Source: a virus. Taken from it: a DNA stretch of 32,044 bases. The stretch spans positions 1-32,044 of the IMG/VR virus record IMGVR_UViG_3300037628_000127; one strand, given 5' to 3'. Below are positions 29,901 through 32,044 of the stretch, piece after piece; position 1 is the stretch's first letter, and every line of letters begins with the position of its first letter. The position numbers and the translations under genes are program-made. Below the pieces are notes generated by a model, which worked only from the letters and a program-made list of their open reading frames with translations, made no database searches and was not told the DNA's origin.

Positions 29901-31909
29901 TTGACCGGCTCGGTGAGTTGCAAGAGGCATTAAAGATAGTACGTGAAGACGCTACGTTAAAAGGAATAGCCGATTGGACTAATAAATTAACTCCAGGCAG
30001 GGCAGAAGCAATAAACGAAACATTCCGAAGACTTAACGGTTTTGATATTGCAAGAGACCCTTTATACACATCAAGACCAAGGGTACTTCCGAGAAGAGTT
30101 GAGGGCGGCAAAGACATATCCGTACCTCCAGAGTTACAAGGCCAATATCTTCCAAGGACGGGCGGCACAAAGCCAATTAGATTAGAGCGATGGTCAGATG
30201 ACTTCCTAAGTGGTTTAGAGTCTGACGCTTCTTTAGAAATGGCTATCCCTCTTCGTAATGCGAGGATACTTGTTAGTAGTTCAACATTCCAGAATGCTAT
30301 GAATGAAGCTGGCAGGAGTGTAGAACTTCAGAATATGATTACTATTCTAAGGCGTATTCAAGGGGTAACTACCAGTAGGAGTACGCTTGAGGTCTTTGGT
30401 GGTATGATACAAAGAGGCGTTACGACCTCTGCTCTCGGATTCAGGATAAGTACGATAGGCACACAGGCAATGTCATACCCTGCGGCCTTTGCAGAAATAA
30501 ATACACCTATGAGGCCAATGCTCCCCGTAGGAAAAGACACGCTTGCCCGTATCGAAGAGGATTCAGCTTTAATGGCCTTGAGGTGGAAGGGTAGAAGGAT
30601 AGGCGTTGAGGTCGGGACAAGCGCATCGTTTGAAGCATTTGATACTTTAATATTCGGCAAAGCTAAGAAGCTTTCTAATAAAGCATTACAGAAGTTAATT
30701 ACAGGTGATAAATTCGCTATTGGGAATATTTATAAACAAGGAGTCATCCCTGAATTACTTTCAGCACCTCGCAACGGAAAGAATGTGAACCCGTTTGAAT
30801 GGGAAGGTGTAAATGTAGCCGACCTTCCAGTAATGAATGACCCTGACTCTAAGGCGTTCAGATATGCCGCTGCAAGGCGATTAGAGTATGCAGTACGCAG
30901 GTCTCAACCGATGTTCGATATGTTGGACAGGTCAGTATCATTATCAAATCCAGCGTTCTTAGAGAGACAGCTTACTATATTCAGGACTGCTCTTGAAGCG
31001 CAGGAAAACATAGCCATCAGAGCATTAGACGCATACAGTAAGAGTCCGAAGGGGTTAGCAGATAAGAAGGAACTTACCAAGGGTTTAGGTTCTGTTATTA
31101 CATCCGCATTTTCTGTAGCAGTCTGGAAGAAAGGCTTAAAGTGGGCGATAGCTACCGGTGCGACGGCGGCATTAGCGGCTTTAGGTATATTCAAATTTGA
31201 TGATAAGAAAGCAAGGGAAAATTTGCCAGAAGAAGTCGCTAAGGATACAGGCAAGAATATACTTAGATTGACTAAAGTGGGTAAGTTCGTAGTAAGGATT
31301 GGTGAGTTAATCGCAGATAGGATAGCAGGCGATGGTTACAACTGGAATAGAAACACTTTTGACTTCCCTGCGATAGATGTACTTGAAAGTGGTGTAGATG
31401 CTGTTGAAGCGGTGTCTCAGGTATTGGTTAATTCTGGATTACTGGATGAATTCGTAGAGGAAACGACTAAAGAAGACAAAGCATTCAACGAGCAATTAAT
31501 ATCAAAATTGCAAACTGATATAGAAAAAGCAATACGTTCTTCTTATGACTTTGGGGTGCGCATAGCAGGATTGCCATTACTTGCACCGGTGCAGGAATTT
31601 CTAAGGCCAGCATTAGCAGATAGTAAAATTAAAATTATCCGTGAAGTTACATTTGGCGACGTAGATAGTCCTAAGAAATTCTCAGAGAGGGTATTTAAGC
31701 TTTACGAGAAAAGAGATGAATTAAGAAAGAAATCTAAGAAGAAACGACTAACAAGAGAAGAAGAGTTGCAGTTATCAACATTGGACAGGTTTGCTACGCA
31801 AGCTAATAAACTTGCTGATATAGCTAAAGAGACGAGTGACCAAGAATTAAGGAAGGCAAGATTCTCTATGTTTGAAATAATAATGTCAACGGCGGAGAAT
31901 AGATTGTAA
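26978..31909 (+). CDS. Giant gp16-like internal virion protein
   Basis: A 1643-residue protein, coupled by an ATGA overlap, and the third and largest internal protein. The N-terminal 350 residues are mixed alpha/beta. Residues about 400-850 are Lys/Glu/Ala-rich helices with repetitive coiled-coil character (KTKKTIQVKENEIAKLKTRR; RKKEEALISLKEKAGIKLEQ). A hydrophobic segment near residue 1390 (KWAIATGATAALAALGIF) could insert in the membrane. A lytic transglycosylase domain, found at the start of T7 gp16, is not apparent here. It probably forms the ejection channel and may drive genome entry. Confidence 0.75.
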   Translation: MTTTEEQLNTFLGTSATLTLTPIPGLSWVKPIGIQDKLDRRAWTSDRIVAAGKNLEKAIGTDDLIPPNVFEQQKRLEFWWNEQGRTLPRHVLDQLGIVGGEQVPTLQESIELEGRQQVSAVKDYLQIERPRGRDPLDAMVSFDIIDPDEPAVTKVIKSEMSEILKASSIEDLRVIRSTMSSNLLEFDEGLLRAVDDEIKIKELLPTVYKLVGERPLTVLLGTDFFNTLAFNLPEFTSRKGLSPSEALLDLPKGSESIYIRAVARLREQIAEEDPRILTRIGLETGNIFASLIKFALIPDPSKARVFANLSPAVKAAIGVGTKAGLVELLQAPEPGETFEQRIKTTVAAAGIGALTGAALTKAVEFVKGLPAKLKTAKLNKLLNEKFPQISQEDWTQIIKEMESNRLVSLEIKPPITPARRLAPTGFRLGMAEIEPIKKGAKIVGKVAKAAAPKAKEAAVVQAAKLALRLKTQVPVKPIKILTKREALSLQQSNLVTGEGENIRIVPDAKTKKTIQVKENEIAKLKTRRNELMAEKKFAVAKTQAAEIRKKEEALISLKEKAGIKLEQTIEGSKAKIAKIREATEFKNELRDDAVSMITAIPKELRAGFINRAAKVKTLKGLQKITDEIEEGVEKFDRKIAVGELRETIKELESKNRLGKVRMGKIPSPQREKIIEIIDEISTKKISTQLEPPPEDVKTFGELDVKARRGREQLLGADLESLQQVTQRLSSELAGGLEGLNAETDAALRLPDERVRRLNVLTQKNVDEINTEDIKLVTQSLQQLAQNAKLKGQLLTKEGFKPLEGAIKTVTENEIATTGAARRKAGKIEAGKAVDVQKGKLQKTAEFGKKVAFLDDAHLDTLVQLSTNPNSPVTKQILDTDLHEGMRKSAERLRGWINDSAKEFEKIGFKDTDQIKEKVSVTLGGKKIKVEKDFLIKLELHSRSPDNLRAILTTEGWQIGSEKITYPLDAQGNDKVDRLGELQEALKIVREDATLKGIADWTNKLTPGRAEAINETFRRLNGFDIARDPLYTSRPRVLPRRVEGGKDISVPPELQGQYLPRTGGTKPIRLERWSDDFLSGLESDASLEMAIPLRNARILVSSSTFQNAMNEAGRSVELQNMITILRRIQGVTTSRSTLEVFGGMIQRGVTTSALGFRISTIGTQAMSYPAAFAEINTPMRPMLPVGKDTLARIEEDSALMALRWKGRRIGVEVGTSASFEAFDTLIFGKAKKLSNKALQKLITGDKFAIGNIYKQGVIPELLSAPRNGKNVNPFEWEGVNVADLPVMNDPDSKAFRYAAARRLEYAVRRSQPMFDMLDRSVSLSNPAFLERQLTIFRTALEAQENIAIRALDAYSKSPKGLADKKELTKGLGSVITSAFSVAVWKKGLKWAIATGATAALAALGIFKFDDKKARENLPEEVAKDTGKNILRLTKVGKFVVRIGELIADRIAGDGYNWNRNTFDFPAIDVLESGVDAVEAVSQVLVNSGLLDEFVEETTKEDKAFNEQLISKLQTDIEKAIRSSYDFGVRIAGLPLLAPVQEFLRPALADSKIKIIREVTFGDVDSPKKFSERVFKLYEKRDELRKKSKKKRLTREEELQLSTLDRFATQANKLADIAKETSDQELRKARFSMFEIIMSTAENRL

Positions 31910-32044
31910 TGTTTCTCACGACTTTATCCGACAATCTAAGAATAGCCAGAAACGAGGCTGACGAAGACGCTACGTTACTCGACCTGACTACGAAGGGCGA
32001 CTATGCAAATAGACCTGCGGTATTGGGTGATACTGGTATAGGAG
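31909..32044 (+). CDS. Start of another virion gene, cut by the window end
   Basis: The ATG overlaps the previous stop (TAATG) and the frame is open for 45 codons to the window end. The N-terminus (MFLTTLSDNLRIARNEADED) leads to L-L-D-L-T-T-K-G-D-Y-A-N-R-P-A. This follows the internal-protein genes, where podoviruses commonly place tail fibre or tailspike genes, but too little is visible to assign it. Confidence 0.6.
   Translation, partial: MFLTTLSDNLRIARNEADEDATLLDLTTKGDYANRPAVLGDTGIG

Noticed and set aside
1-32044. CRISPR arrays, tRNA genes, insertion sequences, integrase
   Set aside because: I saw no regularly spaced repeats, cloverleaf-like tRNA sequences, transposase frames or recombinase motifs in the window.

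Overview
The window is a segment of a tailed double-stranded DNA phage (or prophage), read almost entirely on the + strand. It carries the virion genes of a short-tailed podovirus. The head genes resemble those of Bordetella phage BPP-1: GpA/T7-type large terminase, connector-type portal, Bbp19-like protein, scaffold, major capsid protein, Bbp16-like protein. They are followed by T7-like tail and ejection genes: gp11-like adaptor, gp12-like nozzle, then gp13-, gp14-, gp15- and gp16-like internal proteins. Translation is standard bacterial, with AAGGAG-type ribosome sites, many ATGA/TAATG/TTGA stop-start overlaps and some TTG and GTG starts. No integrase, polymerase or obvious endolysin is present. 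The host cannot be named; an O-antigen polymerase/ligase-like gene points weakly to a Gram-negative host.

Layout. 1-1360: end of an early region with a DUF2303-like protein and a small acidic partner. 1408-1952: two leftward small genes. 1953-2416: a regulatory gap with two interlocked long inverted repeats, a near-consensus sigma70-type promoter and an intrinsic terminator about 180 bp downstream of it. 2417-6227: about 17 tightly packed, AT-rich small genes. Many are rich in Cys pairs, two encode related tiny membrane peptides, one is a probable small terminase subunit, and one has a Tat-like N-terminus. A strong terminator at 6291-6329 closes this block. 6347-12380: large terminase, portal, small basic proteins, Bbp19-like protein and scaffold. 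12377-13801: an APS kinase fused to an NMN-adenylyltransferase-like domain, then a PAPS-type sulfotransferase, sitting between scaffold and capsid. 13938-15442: capsid and Bbp16-like protein. 15451-18780: glycosyltransferase, exported beta-helix protein, small membrane protein and a Wzy/WaaL-like polymerase/ligase with a TPR-like tail. 18782-24211: adaptor, beta-rich virion proteins, LamG-like protein, nozzle with an inserted LamG-like domain, gp13-like protein. 24201-24650 (-): an HNH endonuclease. 24782-32044: ejection proteins and the start of another virion gene.

The most interesting content is the accessory cargo at 12377-13801 and 15451-18780, interleaved with essential virion genes in the same direction. 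Together these genes read as a sulfated-glycan module: a kinase to make PAPS, a sulfotransferase to use it, a GT-A glycosyltransferase, an exported beta-helix protein and a polymerase/ligase. A plausible role is to remodel the host surface polysaccharide during infection (for example to block competing phages) or to decorate the virion. This is inference from motifs and gene order.
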